Assembly: GCA_028554645.1 (NCBI GenBank)
Contig: JAQOOI010000012.1
Coordinates: 310,001-374,000, forward strand
Reading direction: 5' to 3'
Source: Omphalotus guepiniiformis
Lineage: Eukaryota > Basidiomycota > Agaricomycetes > Agaricales > Omphalotaceae
DNA length: 64,000 bases
Shown: in pieces, positions 1 to 13,140 of the stretch
Layout of the letters: the number at the start of each line of letters is the position of its first letter
How positions within the stretch are numbered: position 1 is the stretch's first letter
Translations under genes and position numbers: made by a program
The notes under the pieces: model-generated
The model's input: only the letters and a program-made list of their open reading frames with translations
What the model was told of the DNA's origin: nothing
Databases searched by the model: none

Positions 1-651
1 TGAAGAGTTTGAGTATGCGGGTGATTTGGATAAGTATTATAATACTGGGTGAGTGATTTTTTCGTTTTCGTTGGGCTTTTTCAAAGAAGTTGTGTTGACG
101 TGATGCGTATTCGGACATATTGTAGATATGGTCAGCCGCTTGGACCAGTTCAAGGTGTAGGCTACATCAACGAATTACTCGCTCGTTTGACGTCTACGCC
201 TGTTATCGATCATACGCAGACAAATAGAACGCTGGACTCTTCACCTCTGACGTTCCCGCTGAATCGAACGATATACGCAGATTTTTCACACGATAACGAA
301 ATGATACCGATTTACTCTGCGATGGGGTTATTCAAGCAAAGTGCGGCACTTGATCCTACCAAACCTGACCCTACGAGGAATTGGTTAGCTAGTCAGTTAG
401 TACCGTTCTCTGCGAGGATGGTTGTGGAGAAGATGAGCTGTTACGAGTCCGAGTCGTTTGTGTTGGGGGAGGAGGAGGAGGAGAAGAAGGAGTTTGTTAG
501 GGTGCTGGTGAATGATGCTGTTCAGCCGTTAGAGTTTTGTGGTTCGGAGGTTTGGAAGGATGAAGGGTTGTGTGAACTTTCTGCGTTTGTGGAAAGTCAG
601 AATTATGCGCGGAGCGATGGGGAGGGAGATTTTGAGAAGTGTTTTTCTTAG
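1..651 (+). CDS. Phytase-like histidine acid phosphatase, 3' end
   Basis: This is the C-terminal part of a secreted histidine-type acid phosphatase of the phytase family, which removes phosphate from phytate and other phosphomonoesters. The first exon fragment (frame starting at base 2) reads EEFEYAGDLDKYYNTG. It joins exon 126-651 across an intron at 49-125 (GTGAGT...TGTAG), giving the family-typical GYGQPLGPVQGVGYINELL. The motif YADFSHDNEM carries the HD pair that acts as proton donor in this superfamily. The N-terminal RHGxRxP nucleophile site lies outside the window, so activity cannot be judged. The tail has an acidic run (about EEEEEEKK) and several Cys expected to form disulfides. Family assignment is strong; phytase rather than general acid phosphatase is inference. 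Confidence 0.88.
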
Positions 652-764
652 AGGTGTTGTTTACCTGGTAATATGGGTATTTTAGATGTAGAATTCGTAG
701 TAATGCATAGAAAAGTCCTTTGACTATGTGATGGCTCACTGCGGTCACGACTCATGGTCTCCGC

Positions 765-781
765 TGAATAAGCGCCAACAA
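765..781 (+). promoter_or_regulatory. Duplicated upstream motif, copy 1
   Basis: The 17-base string TGAATAAGCGCCAACAA stands 84 bases before the ATG at 866. The identical string lies upstream of the related gene at 2230. It indicates that the tandem duplication included promoter sequence. Any binding role is inference. Confidence 0.5.
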
Positions 782-865
782 TATACTTGCATCTAACGCC
801 CCCAGTCGTAACGAGTAACGTGCGAATGCACTCTCATCTTCACTCACCTAACCTTGTGTAGAACT

Positions 866-1443
866 ATGGAATCTCAAATTTCCATCTTCCTCCGCATAAC
901 TCGTTTCGTCCTTGCTTGCGATGTCCAAACTTCATTCCTCACCGAAATCTTTGGACCATACCCAACCGACTTTCAATCAGCTTCAGCGTTATTCACAGTG
1001 AATAGTAGCTTCCCGTGGCTTTATCTAGGTGCTTTTGGTTGGGCGCTTTATAAAGAGCTTAGTGTGTCGTACTCCAGGAGAATTTGGGGTGTTAATCGAC
1101 TTGTTGTATGATGCGGCGTGTGGAGAGAGCGCGTATATTGGCTATTTACGCGTACGCCCGGCGCCGGCGTCAGTGTTTCTCTAGAGAGGGATGAGACGAA
1201 GATTTTGGTGAGATGGGTTCAGCGGCGGGTGGACAATGATATCGAGAAATTGCTAGTGCGAGGGGAAGGAAATGATAGTGGAAGCAGATCATATGCGGGA
1301 GCAGACGATCTCGATGAGGGTGAGGAGGATGGAAACTTCCACGAGTCTGCAGAAAGAAATCAGGAAGAGACTTGTTGAAGAGTTGAAGCCTTTTGATGCT
1401 ATGACGAGGATACACGGGGATTTCGAAGATCGACGGTCGAGAT
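866..1443 (+). pseudogene. Decayed or unresolved first copy of the tandem membrane/coiled-coil pair
   Basis: The first 81 codons (866-1111) read MESQISIFLRITRFVLA and end in a hydrophobic stretch, FPWLYLGAFGWALYKEL, before a stop. They resemble the start of the next gene (MDTSRASLFYRISRLCFA and FPSIFLSTFAYSLYRAF) in order and spacing. Downstream, homologous-looking charged segments lie in other frames: an acidic stretch at about 1204-1378, and a basic helical tail (QKEIRKRLVEELKPF) in a third frame ending near 1443. I could not join these with convincing splice sites. Either the copy is frame-broken or it has introns I cannot see. Function unknown. Confidence 0.45.
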
Positions 1444-2205
1444 AATTCATCGATATAAGGGGGATAGATGCTTTCGGTGAGTGAGGTTCGAAATCAAACG
1501 TTTACAAGCAATACACCTATGCTTTGACTGATGATTCTACAGTACACTGCACACAGAGAACGAGCATGCAAAGTTCAAGTTCTGTGACGATGGCCGCGCA
1601 TATATGGTCAGCCCCCGGGTTCAAATGTTCAAACGTTCAACGTTCAGCTTAGAGTCTATAGGCTGCATTGAGGCCGCTGCGTAGGAACATGCACCGCTGT
1701 CGACTAGACGCAGACTATGACGCACACCTCGACTCGGGAGTCCTAGTCAGCGTCGTCGTTTCCTCAGCAAAACGAAGTGCCCATTGAATTGCTCGAATGT
1801 ACCAAACAATGGTCGAGTCGCTATGCTGCGTTGGGCCTTTCCGTGCATAGCTACGCTTGATTAGCCGGCAGTGAGCGAGGCTTGTAGTGGGGAACTGATT
1901 CGCGCAGGGAGTAGTGAGGATAGGTATGTGGTCTGTGGAAGGTTGTCGGTGCCGGTGAAGGTCTTGGTCTGAAGGCTGCAGTGGATACTTTTTCAAGTGT
2001 GTACTCTTCGTGCTTTTGATGGTACTAGGTCTGGGTAGCAGTAGTAACTATACTTCGAAACAAGACTACTGCGTACTCTTTTGAACCTCCCAAGCTTCCT
2101 CCTCGTTGAGCTCAGAAAGTAGTCTATGAAGACAGATCTTGAATAAGCGCCAACAAACTCTATTTCAGACGCCCACGATGGCAAAAGCGGCTTTATAATG
2201 CTCGA
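1444..2205. other. Intergenic stretch between the tandem paralogs
   Basis: No supportable gene. Short ORFs on the minus strand (about 60-93 codons) have no recognisable content. The only notable element is the duplicated 17-base motif at 2140-2156. Confidence 0.5.
2140..2156 (+). promoter_or_regulatory. Duplicated upstream motif, copy 2
   Basis: Same 17 bases as 765-781, placed 73 bases before the ATG at 2230. The matching distance in both copies supports common origin of the two upstream regions. Confidence 0.5.
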
Positions 2206-2229
2206 ATGAACCTCTCGAATTCATTGTAT

Positions 2230-2988
2230 ATGGACACATCCCGAGCCTCCCTCTTCTACCGAATCTCTCGCCTTTGCTTCGCTTTCGGCTTTACTACATA
2301 TGCACCTCCTTCACTCAGCGTCGTCCTGAGCTCCCCTGGGTCATCTGCATCTTCAGTCAACTTGAACTTCTGGCAGTCATCGCTGGCACCCGGCGGGCCG
2401 TCATTCTTAACCACCACCATCTTCCCAAGTATTTTCCTAAGCACATTCGCTTATTCACTCTACCGCGCATTCGACGTGTGGTATTATAGATGGAGTTGTT
2501 CTCAGGCGATTCAACATCTAGCGCGTCTTCGTGAGGAGGAAGAAGAATATGAGAGGGATATTGCGGAGCTTAATCGTTTGGGGGAGGAGTTTCATGCGAG
2601 GATTAGAGGCATACGTCCTAGGTCTAATACGCCTGGGCCTGAAGGGCCTGAAGTGTCACGGAGGGTGTTGGAGCTGGAGACGGAGACGGAGACGAAGACT
2701 GGTGATGATTGTCAATGTGTGAATCATCAGGATCAGGATGATGGTCATTCTCAGTCTGGGGAGGAGGAGGAGGACTCGGGGGTCCAGCTGCAAAAAGTAA
2801 TGGAAATTAATGAAGAGATGATTGAGAAATGTAAGATTATTCGGAAAAGAGGGGATAAGATGCAAGAAGAGAAGAAACGGTTACTTGAACGGCTCACTAA
2901 GCTTTCGGTGAGTATTTACTTTTACTTTGTCGATCCCTCTGCATGCGCAGGTCCACTAATGAGTAGTTCTTTGCAGGAACGGAAATAA
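2230..2988 (+). CDS. Uncharacterised membrane/coiled-coil protein, second tandem copy
   Basis: I do not recognise a named family. The N-terminal third has a hydrophobic, probably membrane-inserted segment (FPSIFLSTFAYSLYRAF followed by WYYRW). It is followed by long charged helical stretches rich in E, R and K, interrupted by an acidic low-complexity part, and ending in a coiled-coil-like run. The ATG at 2230 is preferred over 2206 because it aligns with the start of the upstream copy (MDTSRAS against MESQIS). An intron at 2908-2976 (GTGAGT...TTGCAG) joins KLS to ERK and stop. That intron is 69 nt with no in-frame stop, so retention would add 23 residues. Its partner at 866 looks degraded. 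Confidence 0.6.
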   Translation: MDTSRASLFYRISRLCFAFGFTTYAPPSLSVVLSSPGSSASSVNLNFWQSSLAPGGPSFLTTTIFPSIFLSTFAYSLYRAFDVWYYRWSCSQAIQHLARLREEEEEYERDIAELNRLGEEFHARIRGIRPRSNTPGPEGPEVSRRVLELETETETKTGDDCQCVNHQDQDDGHSQSGEEEEDSGVQLQKVMEINEEMIEKCKIIRKRGDKMQEEKKRLLERLTKLSVSIYFYFVDPSACAGPLMSSSLQERK

Positions 2989-4603
2989 TATGGTCGTGTC
3001 ACGACCGAAGCTGGAATTCTGAACGCTGTTTGCAAAACGCACAGGATACGGGCGCAACTTTTCACCATAAACTCCTTCCTTCCTTCCTTCCTATCCCTCA
3101 GAGCTGCACTGAGGTTCCGTGCCCTACCATGGCTCACTATGTCTACAAGCACGATTACATTCTACCTGGTACCGGTAATCCCTCTTCCCAACCGGGTCCA
3201 ACGCATTTGTCAATGACAACGATAACGATAACACCGTCAACACCGTAATCTCCTTGGCCCCAAAATTCCTCTCGTCTTCGGTCTTCGGTCTTCCGTCACG
3301 CGTCAATCCCAGCCTAGGCTACACTCATATCTTCGATGGAAACGTCTAGCTCGATTCGCATATACTCCTTTTCAATTCTTATTCATCATCATCTGCAAAA
3401 TAACGGAGGGTCACCCTCTTCCGTCGTCATATTCCTTTCCGTCTATGGATCACTGCACTGGAAATACTGAATGAATCATTGTTATCATGAACCCCCCTCG
3501 GTTTATCATGGTCTTTGTCTTTTTTATCCCCCATCTTTGAACTGGCTTTAGAACTTTGAATTCACGGGTGACCCGCGACGCAGCCCGTTGTATGTGTACA
3601 GTATCTCTCTCATGTACTTTTTGTGTCGATGTAGGAAAAACGGAGACGTTCTTTTCTTTTTTCTGGGAATTGTAGACTGACCGCTTGAAGCACACGCCGG
3701 TACACGATTTGTTATGTCTGCCAACAAACTGCTGCCCAACTAGTCAGTCTCAGAGGGTCCCCCCATCTGGAGCTACCCATTTATCATTAAACTAGATTCC
3801 TCAAAATGGGACAATTAACCCTTGGAGCTCAGTAATGCATGCTTATGAGATAGCTTATGTGCGTACTAGTCTGAACTTTACTCACCAATCCAGAACTTAT
3901 AAATGAAGAGCACTGCATTTACTAGGTATTCCGATCCGAGTCCTCGACAGGCAAGCCTTCATTGGAAGTTCTTTGAAACCGCCCCCTCTGGCAATGTGAG
4001 TCTTCTAGGTTTCGTCTTTTTCTCGGCTGATCAAACTCCCTGGGGACCAGGCAAACATATGATGAATGTGACCAACCCTGTAAAGCGGATTGTATATCTT
4101 AGATGAACGAAAACCTGCTCCCGTGAAAGATGACAGTGGACTGACTCTTTGTGTTTTTCTGTAGTTCTTTTGGGCTTGGATTCATTACTTGAAGGTTTTT
4201 CAATCCCTGATCATATTCGCAACAGCCCTTTACTGGCGCGCGTACGACGCTTCAAAATCCGCAGAATGTGGTATACCTTTATTCACCTCGAATTAAATAC
4301 ATATCGTATGCTGTTCCAAATGGGAAAATATTACTCCCGCATATATTTGTTGACCCGCGCACTTGTTCTCACTGCGCACGTTTTTGCATCCCGCGCACGC
4401 ACCTTTTCTTTTCTCCACATACTTATTTTGTATTCAATTGGTTTTAAGTGCAACAAGTAGTGGTTTTTCTGAACGGTCAAACTGCCAGTGATAGTGTGAT
4501 AGAAGATGACCATATATATTACTTTGACAATTCTGCAGTCTACTACGACAGTTCTACAGTCTACTATGATCCCAGATAGCTCTTTGGAGAGGGTAATTTT
4601 GTC
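2989..4603. other. Intergenic, no gene seen
   Basis: No ORF with recognisable domain or convincing splice structure. A short direct repeat (TCTACTACGACAGTTCT / TCTACTATGATCCC context) lies at about 4536-4572. An inverted repeat GAGAGGGTAA/TTACCCTCTC lies at about 4586-4614, at the 3' end of the next gene. Confidence 0.5.
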
Positions 4604-6107
4604 TTACCCTCTCGTGAGCTTCAGCACGGGCCTGGTCCCGTTTGCAAATGGTAACATGGGTCCCAGTAGTCGTGACTGTCCCAATGGTTGAAATTGTTGA
4701 TGAATGTAAATCTGATTCACATTATGAGCTTGAGCACCTGCTGGCCTCTGGCTACCTCTTGTGTGGCTGATTTGATAAAGACTTTTGTGTAGCATCTGAG
4801 TGGATGAATTGGATGGCAACAGAGTCCCGTGAAGTCTTTTAGGATTGAAAGACCTTTGAAGATATAATATAAGCAAACTGACAGATAGGAAAAAAGAAGA
4901 GTCAACTTACCATAGGGTGTTTGGCCTAGTATGAATAAAGTCACCATACTCTGAATATTCATGGCAGCAAGAAGATGGGACCCCTTAGACATAGATCTAC
5001 CAGTCTTCTATTTACAGTATTATTAAATGGAGATTAGTTTTGAAAAACTAGAAAGTTTCTACCTTGGTGATATATAGTTCTTTTAAAGAGGGCCTCTCTA
5101 CAGCCTTTTCCCTTGAGGAAGGTGTCCATGAATCTAGAACTTCTCCCAGAATCACAGCAAATACATGTAGACACAGCAGTGCACTGTTGTGTGGTGCATA
5201 ATGTTATAGTAGTGAGGATGTGTGATCTCAAGAATGGACTTTGCAAGTCCAAAATCCTAGAGATAGTATATGCAGTCAGCAATGCCTTTAAAAAGTTGAA
5301 GATCTTACATGAATTGCTTGAAGAAAATCATCATGACAATAGTCCCTTGCTGGAATTTTTTTATTTCTAACAAAACATCCACAATATCCTTCTGCTTCTG
5401 AATGAATGACCTTGAAAAGATATCAGTCTCTATGTGGTCATTGAGAGACAAGGTTGAATCTGTTGGAATGAGAAGATGAGAAGACAAAGTCTTTTGCCAT
5501 CTTTGACATGCTACAAGATATTGATTCTGATTGTTAGGAGAGGAATTGGAGGAATTTTGGAATATGGGAGTAGAGGCGATGTCTGTACTGTTTTGAAGAA
5601 GATCATTGATGCTGTTCTTCATTTCAGTGATCAAGTTCCTTTGATCAGAGGCATACTGTTTATACAGAGCAAGTGTAGTGTAAGTGTAGTTTAGTAAATA
5701 ATTATAACAACTTACTTTCAAAGACACATAGTATTGCCAAGCTGCCAACTCTGATAGTGCTTGTGCCTCTTGGCCATACTTGATAACATCAAGAACATCA
5801 GTCTTGGGCACTGTAGTTGTTTCTAAGTCACAGTGAGTGACACAAAACATCCAGATATACAAAGACTGCATCTGAAACAAAAAGTGAATGAGAACTAAAT
5901 CAAGTAGTCAACAGTTATACTCACAAGAGTGCTGTTAGAATTCAATTTGTTGTGCCATTTGTTCCTCCAGGCCTGTAATTCTGCACGGGTGCCATGGGGC
6001 ATGTTCAGGTGTTCTTGAAGTATTTCATCAATGATAGATTGACGAGGATTGCCATAGTCAAGATCAATTTGAGGATATGGTAGAGTGAAGTAATTGGCAG
6101 AAGACAT
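4604..6107 (-). CDS. Orphan multi-exon gene in an A+T-rich island
   Basis: I do not recognise the product. A minus-strand model starts at 6107 (MSSANYFTLPYPQIDLD). The first intron (GTGAGT...TTTCAG) ends exon 1 at about 5925 and exon 2 starts at 5871. Further introns lie at about 5650-5710, 5250-5300 (with a GCTGAC branch site), 4980-5060 and 4860-4915. The frame stays open across all joins to a stop at 4604. The protein would be about 430 residues, rich in S, T, N and Q, with a Cys-rich segment (CTTQQCTAVSTCICC) in the second half. No signal peptide, catalytic motif or transmembrane segment is clear. Base use is more A+T-rich than in neighbouring genes. The intron at about 5650-5710 has no in-frame stop. 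A plus-strand alternative at 5113-5370 exists but lacks splice support. Confidence 0.5.
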
Positions 6108-6229
6108 GAGTTAGGACTGAGGTAGAAAGATATCAAAATTCTCAGTGGTACTTATACAAGTTATTATCCACATTATTCTATTAGTGGTATAAGATACATG
6201 GTTGATGTGTTCATCAATCATAGATGTTG

Positions 6230-7656
<1,427 letters not shown>

Positions 7657-10600
7657 TCATTGCGACCCAAACAACCCCGAGCCAGGGAAAAACTCTTCTT
7701 CCTCCTCATCCTGTTTCTCAACTCTATTACTCGTGGCCAAACTCCCACTTCCACTACCAAGTCGACTATGACTTTGACCGTGTCTCCTCGATCCCGACAC
7801 ACCGCCACCACCAACACTTCCACTTCCACTTCCACTTCCGCTCATCGACCTCAAGTGTCCCAATCCTCCGAACCCAGACCCAGAGCCGAGGCCGGTGATA
7901 CCTCTGTTACTGTTACCGCCATATTGGTCCCTTCGTGATAAGTCTTCCTCGTCCTCCTGGCTATCTCCATCGCCATCGCCATCGACGTCATGCTCTCTAT
8001 CGAGAGGATCAACAGTGAACGGATCAACATCCGTCTCATCATCTCCTTCCTGGTGTAACCTCTCACTCGGCTTCGCATCTCGTTTAGACATAGCATTACG
8101 CTTATGCTTCGCCTTTGCCACCCTCGACCTCGACGTTTCGCCCTCACCACTTCCATTTCCACTTTCAGCCAGACGAACAGATATCTCTTCCGGAACTCTC
8201 CCAAGTCCAACACCCGCCCGTGGCCTCTGCCCACCTCGGTCGCTGTCATCCTCGTCCTCAGAATCAGATATATGATATGCAGGATACGCAGAGTACTCTG
8301 GGTGCGTAGACATGGCGGTTGGATATGCTTGTGGGTACACTCCTCTGCCTCCGATAGGTCTGCGTTGTTGCCTAGTCTGAGCCGGGGAGACACCTGCTCC
8401 TAGACCTGGGACGGAATCCAGAGGGGGTGGAGAAACGAGTAAAGGTTCTCGGAGGGCTTGGTGTAGTGATGTAGGTGTTGGCGCGTGATACCGCGATCCC
8501 GAAGAGCCTGAGGCGTGTTGGGGAGGTACTTGTCCTCCACGACTGGGTCGAGATAGGGTTTGACCTTGAGCTCGATTCCGTGTGTTATTGGGGGTATTCG
8601 GTTTGATCTCGAACTAAAGAAGAATGAAAAGTGAGAACAAGACTCTCTCAAGAAAAACACAAAAACATCTACTCACAACCTCCCTAACCTCCTTCCTCTT
8701 CCCACTTTCCCCACTTTCTTCCCCTCCTTGTTGCCTCTCTGCTTTCTCCATCTCCCCCAACAAATAGCAAACCCAAACCGCATCCCCGACATCCCTAACA
8801 ACACCCACACAAAACACCCCAGTACCAGCACTGACCCCAGCAGCCAACACTGCCGCCCCAAGCGCCTGATGCGGTGCCCCAAGCGTATGCGCAACAAAAA
8901 AGTATGTCGTCAACGCAAACGGCAACACAAGCGTCAACGGGGTATGCGTCACTAGAGGTGACAGAGGAGGCGGACCATGCGTCGTTAATCGAGGTAAAGT
9001 GAGAATACGGTTAGTGAGCCTATCACGATCGGTCTCGCGTGAACGATGGATGACGTCGGATTCGACAGCACCGACACGTCGTGCGCTGTCCCAGAATCCT
9101 CTTCCGGTCATACCGACCCAGACTAGAGCTAGTCGACTGACACCGTCGACAGCGTTGCCGAGGTACCCCACGGCGAGTCTGACGGCCCAGACCAAGGCGC
9201 GTCTGGTTAGACCTATGATGCCCTGTACGATGGGAGAGGCTATAAGGCGTGCAGCGAATGATACGAGTGGAGGTGGAGACCATAGGGAAAGTAATCGTCC
9301 TAGAGCACTGAAGTACGAAGGGACATTATCTATGAATAGCAAGAGCAGAGCGACTGAACGTATAGATGCGAGGATCAAAGATGATAGCGCGATGCTTCCT
9401 AAGGAATCGTTTGTTGCGCGGTAAAACGAAGCGTGTAATGCCCGCGTGTGAGCACGCATAGCTGGTTGTGTTAGGTTGATATTGAGAGTAGGCAGAGCGG
9501 TGTATCCCGCTGTGAACGCAGCCGTGAACATATCCGGTGGTTCGAGATCGAGGTCTGTATCGTCTTGAGCTTGATGTTCCGCGCCTTGCCCACGCTCGAT
9601 GTCTCTGTCCCTATCGTCAGTCTCGAGCGCAAGGCCCTCGGGTTGCCAGTCGAAATACCATGCACCGACGACACCGGCGCATACGACTCTCAGGAGGCCT
9701 CTTACTACTCCCCAACTCCACATCCAGATGCCTACGGCAGCGAAGAGACAGACGTGTGCCCAGGGCTTGACATGGTACTCCCATCCTTCTGGACGTTGGA
9801 CTGTGTACCCGATAAGAAGCAACCTGTATACGACTGTACCGAAGGGTATGGATCCTAAGAGGATGATTAGGAGTAGACAGGGGGAGAGAGCGAGAAGGAA
9901 AGGGTTTTGTGAGAGAATACGAGTTGTTAAGGATAGTAAGCGCTCGGTTGAGGTTAATTGGGCTAGGAGGGCCGGAAGACGGGTGTAGAGGGTGTAGAGG
10001 CGGTAGAATAGGTAAAGGGACACGAGGAGGGGTAGAAGTGAGAATACTCGTAGACTAGAACATTAGATTAGATTAGGAATAAAAAAGAAACAAGTGAAGC
10101 TCACCCAGTCGCATCACCTTCATCCTCATCAACAAAACTGCCTGCCCAAGCCCACAGAGCACCACAGAGCAGCAATACAGGCGTAGCAAGCGCACAAACC
10201 CATACCACAGGTCTCAGGAACCACCTCAGCAGCGCTATATGGGTATACGCCGCTAGAGCCGACAGCAGCGAAAGAAACACTAACAAGGGGATTGTATGCA
10301 GATGTGTAGGATATGGCAGCGGTGCTGGTATCTTATGGCCACCGTCGCTGTTGGATGAAGATGCAGTGAAGAGAAGTACGAGAGCAGAGAGATAACATGC
10401 TGATAAGCAGCACAACCAAAGAGCAGTCCATGCAGAGTCATTGTACTTGCGCCTCCCGCCTACGCCTCGAAGATGGGCGTACCGTGGATCGGGGAGGTTG
10501 AATCGGTCAGGATTCGTTGGTGGTGGTAGGAGCGATGTAGACAGTGAGATTGCTTGTTGTTGTCGTGGTATTGGGTCGTCGTCCTCGTCGTCCTCAACAA

Positions 10601-11003
10601 TTTTGGGACTACCAATGCCTTCATCTTCTTCGTCTTCATCGTAGTCCCGCTGATGCCCTCCGCGGCCATTACGCTCTTCATCCCGCAGAGGCGAAAGCTG
10701 ATGCGCAAGCCATCCACCAGTATACTCGTCCTCCTCTTCCCCTTCTTCCTCTTCTCTTCGTCGATCCAGCTGCGAAAACGGATCCTCTTCCTCCCCCCGA
10801 CTAGCTCTCAAATTCAAATGTGGGTCATCCAAATCAAACTGTTCCGAGTCCTTGCTCTTCGCACCAAATCCTAGACCGGCAGTGTCGCCATCGCTAGCAG
10901 TCGTGAACGAGAAAAACATCGGGTCTTCTGCGGAAGATGCTTGGGGGCCATTGCCGTTGCGAGAGATGAATTGTGAGGCATACGCAGCGAATGAAGAGGT
11001 CAT
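7657..11003 (-). CDS. CTL/SLC44 (Pns1-like) choline-transporter-family membrane protein
   Basis: Three exons (11003-10105, 10054-8677, 8613-7657) give 1077 residues, with GT-AG introns of 50 and 63 nt. The N-terminal ~190 residues are acidic and disordered. They are followed by about ten hydrophobic segments. Family signatures of the choline-transporter-like domain are visible: SLGSIALSSLILASIR, LVWVGMTGRGFWDSARR and DAVWVCYLLGEMEKA, in the expected order near the end of the membrane region. The last ~320 residues form a hydrophilic tail rich in Gly-Ser repeats and acidic runs, longer than in typical family members. The family is associated with plasma or organelle membranes; the substrate in fungi is not settled, so choline transport is family inference. 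Confidence 0.8.
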
Positions 11004-11286
11004 TTGTAGAGTGAATTCCGGGCCCGGGTACTCCGTGGATGGAGTTTTAGGCCTGCTTTTGCGTCACTGCGCTGCAAGGGCGCTATAAGTGGAGAGGAAA
11101 GCAAAAAGGGCCGCGCGTCGTTTCAGCTAAGTTATCGGCTGAAGCCTCAAGGTGCCTGTCGGTGACAACGAGTACGTACGAAAAAGTACAACTGATGCAC
11201 GAATCAAATTAGTGTAAAATACCCGACCGAGCAGTATAATATTAATAAGTAATTTATGCAAAACAAGATGCGTGAGCGCATGCTCC

Positions 11287-11376
11287 CTGCCCCAGAGAGG
11301 CTCGAACTCTCGACCTTCCGATATCAAGCTCGAGGGCTTAACAGTCGGACGCTGTAACCAACTCAGCCATGGGGCA
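11287..11376 (-). tRNA. tRNA-Asn (GTT), intron-containing
   Basis: The minus strand folds as a cloverleaf: acceptor TGCCCCA/TGGGGCA with G73, D-arm GCTG...CAGC, T-arm GAGAG-TTCGAGC-CTCTC. The anticodon stem is TCCGA/TCGGA and the loop begins CTGTTA, giving anticodon GTT. About 16 bases between the position after the anticodon and the 3' anticodon stem form a standard tRNA intron. The CTGTTAA loop and G73 match eukaryotic tRNA-Asn. Confidence 0.88.
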
Positions 11377-11715
11377 CATATTATCATGCTCGAACATTTG
11401 CGTCATCACTGTACTGGAACTTGCAGGTACTTGTTGAACACCAAAAATCACCTTTACATTTGTGCAAATCGACTCTATTGAGGCTTGGGTGTTTTTACAT
11501 ACATAATGTAGAGCCTTTTGAAGTTCTACATGATCACCTCGACAGTCGATTACTTTTTTGCTTTAGAGACCTTCAAATTAAGATGGCCCCAATGTAATTT
11601 TGTTCCACAATAATTGATACATATGATGAGGTCGTGCAGTGATACATATACAAGTCCGCAAACGAGAACTTGAAGACAATTATACAACTGTGAAGAGGTT
11701 ACTGATCATTGATCA
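11377..11715. other. Intergenic
   Basis: About 340 bases between the tRNA and the HNH gene; nothing recognisable. Confidence 0.5.
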
Positions 11716-12938
11716 TCAGTCACCGATTTTGCTTCTCCAATCTCGAACTTTTGACTCAAGCTCTTTGCGCTCCGCCGCATACTTTTCCTCCCGACGCTGT
11801 TGTATCATGGCCTTCAGCTCCTGTGGTGGCAAGAATAAATATGGTCCCAACAGAAGAACATCCCAAACTTTAGAAGCACCATAATCATCCCAACGATGGG
11901 AATTCCGCGGTTCCGCTCGAATCTTTGTCTGCATTAACGTATCGGGGTAGAAGATTGCCCGCCAACCATTACTGGCTTCCATGGCATGCGTACCAAAATG
12001 TTGGAGAACGACGGAAGCATAGACAGCATCAAAAAGGACATCAGGAGGCCAATGGGTATGGTCTTGAGGGATGCGAATCTCAGAATTGCTGCCATAAAAT
12101 ATGTGTCCATTGGGACCTATCTCGGTCCAGGTACGTGGGCCATCGAAGAAGTGCGTGATGTATCTTGACTCATCGGGTGTACCACCAGAAACGACATCAG
12201 TGGTCTGCATCGCGAAATTCGGTGTCTTATCATACAGCTTGTCAGCCTGAATGAAGTACTTAAAAAAGAAGGACAAACTTTTGAAAACGCCATATTTCTA
12301 CCCAACATCCTGTGTAAAATTAAAGATAGGAGCACACCGTTACGAACGTCGTTGATGTCTTCTAAAACTTGATCTCCTCGACTTCGGCCTTGAGTTATCA
12401 GACGAATATACTGCGCATGATGTGAGCCAGAGCAAGATTATAAAAGAACTCTTCGTACCGAGTCACCCCTAAAGTGAGGCAAAAGGTGTGCAGCATCGCA
12501 AAGAAGTTCATCACTCTGCGACAGCACACACCGCGCCCCGTCTCTTTCTCTCACTTCATCTCTGAAATTACCCCTATGCGTGGTGGTGATACTCGAAGTA
12601 ACTTGCGTAGTTGCCAATTGTGGATCGAGTGGAAACATTCGAGCTCTCTCGTCGTCGGTGGTATGGTAATACAAATCAACAGATTCAGAAGGTAGAGGGG
12701 CATCATCGTCTACGACGACAGTAGTATCACGATGAGTGGAGAGTACGCCGTGTGCACCGACGACAGCACCCGTCGCATAGAGCATCCATTTATACGGCTT
12801 GAAAGATAATTGAAGCTTGCTAAGTTTCGCGACGGGGAACGTAAGGCAGTGGTTCCAGTAAAAATTATCGAGATCCAGCGATCCTGGCTTGCCAGATGAA
12901 GGAAACTGGGCGTGAATGCGTATTTCAGCTGTCATCAT
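11716..12938 (-). CDS. HNH-domain protein (HNH_2-like)
   Basis: Three exons (12938-12459, 12410-12279, 12225-11716) give 373 residues. The core motif RDEVRERDGARCVLSQ followed by CDAAHLLPHFRGDSYIRLI has the first Cys and the AAH of an HNH-type metal-finger fold. NDVRNGVLL and KTPNFAMQTTD follow, as in the large family of Agaricomycete HNH-containing proteins. The second intron (53 nt) has an unusual GTTTGT donor but a good GCTGAC branch site, and its removal restores the family-like AFSKTPNFAM. The ATG at 12938 is used because codons upstream in frame lack another ATG. The role is unknown; nuclease activity is family inference. The C-terminal ~40 residues are a charged helix. Confidence 0.75.
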
Positions 12939-13140
12939 GTCGTGGTCTGTGGTCAAGAGGAGCTGATTTCATATAATAATCACGAATTCAATACACGTAC
13001 AAACACTACGAACGCGTATATAATGTTCCCGCCAGACAGCGAGTTCTCCCCATCCCTCCTCGATTAGTTCAAAGGCCATCCATGTGCGTTCTGTCAACTT
13101 CAATATACATACCCATTCTTCCAACATGAAGCTCTGAATC

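Noticed and set aside
4586..4614. GAGAGGGTAA inverted repeat as a transposon end or Helitron hairpin
   Set aside because: No CTRRT end follows, and no matching left end was found near 6-7 kb. It more likely belongs to the gene's 3' end.
5113..5370. Plus-strand 85-codon ORF opposite the orphan gene
   Set aside because: It has plausible composition but no splice continuation, whereas the minus-strand frame continues through consistent introns on both sides.
7851..8403. Overlapping long ORFs on both strands over the transporter tail
   Set aside because: They are shadows of a low-complexity, G/C-biased coding exon whose frame is fixed by splicing to the membrane domain.
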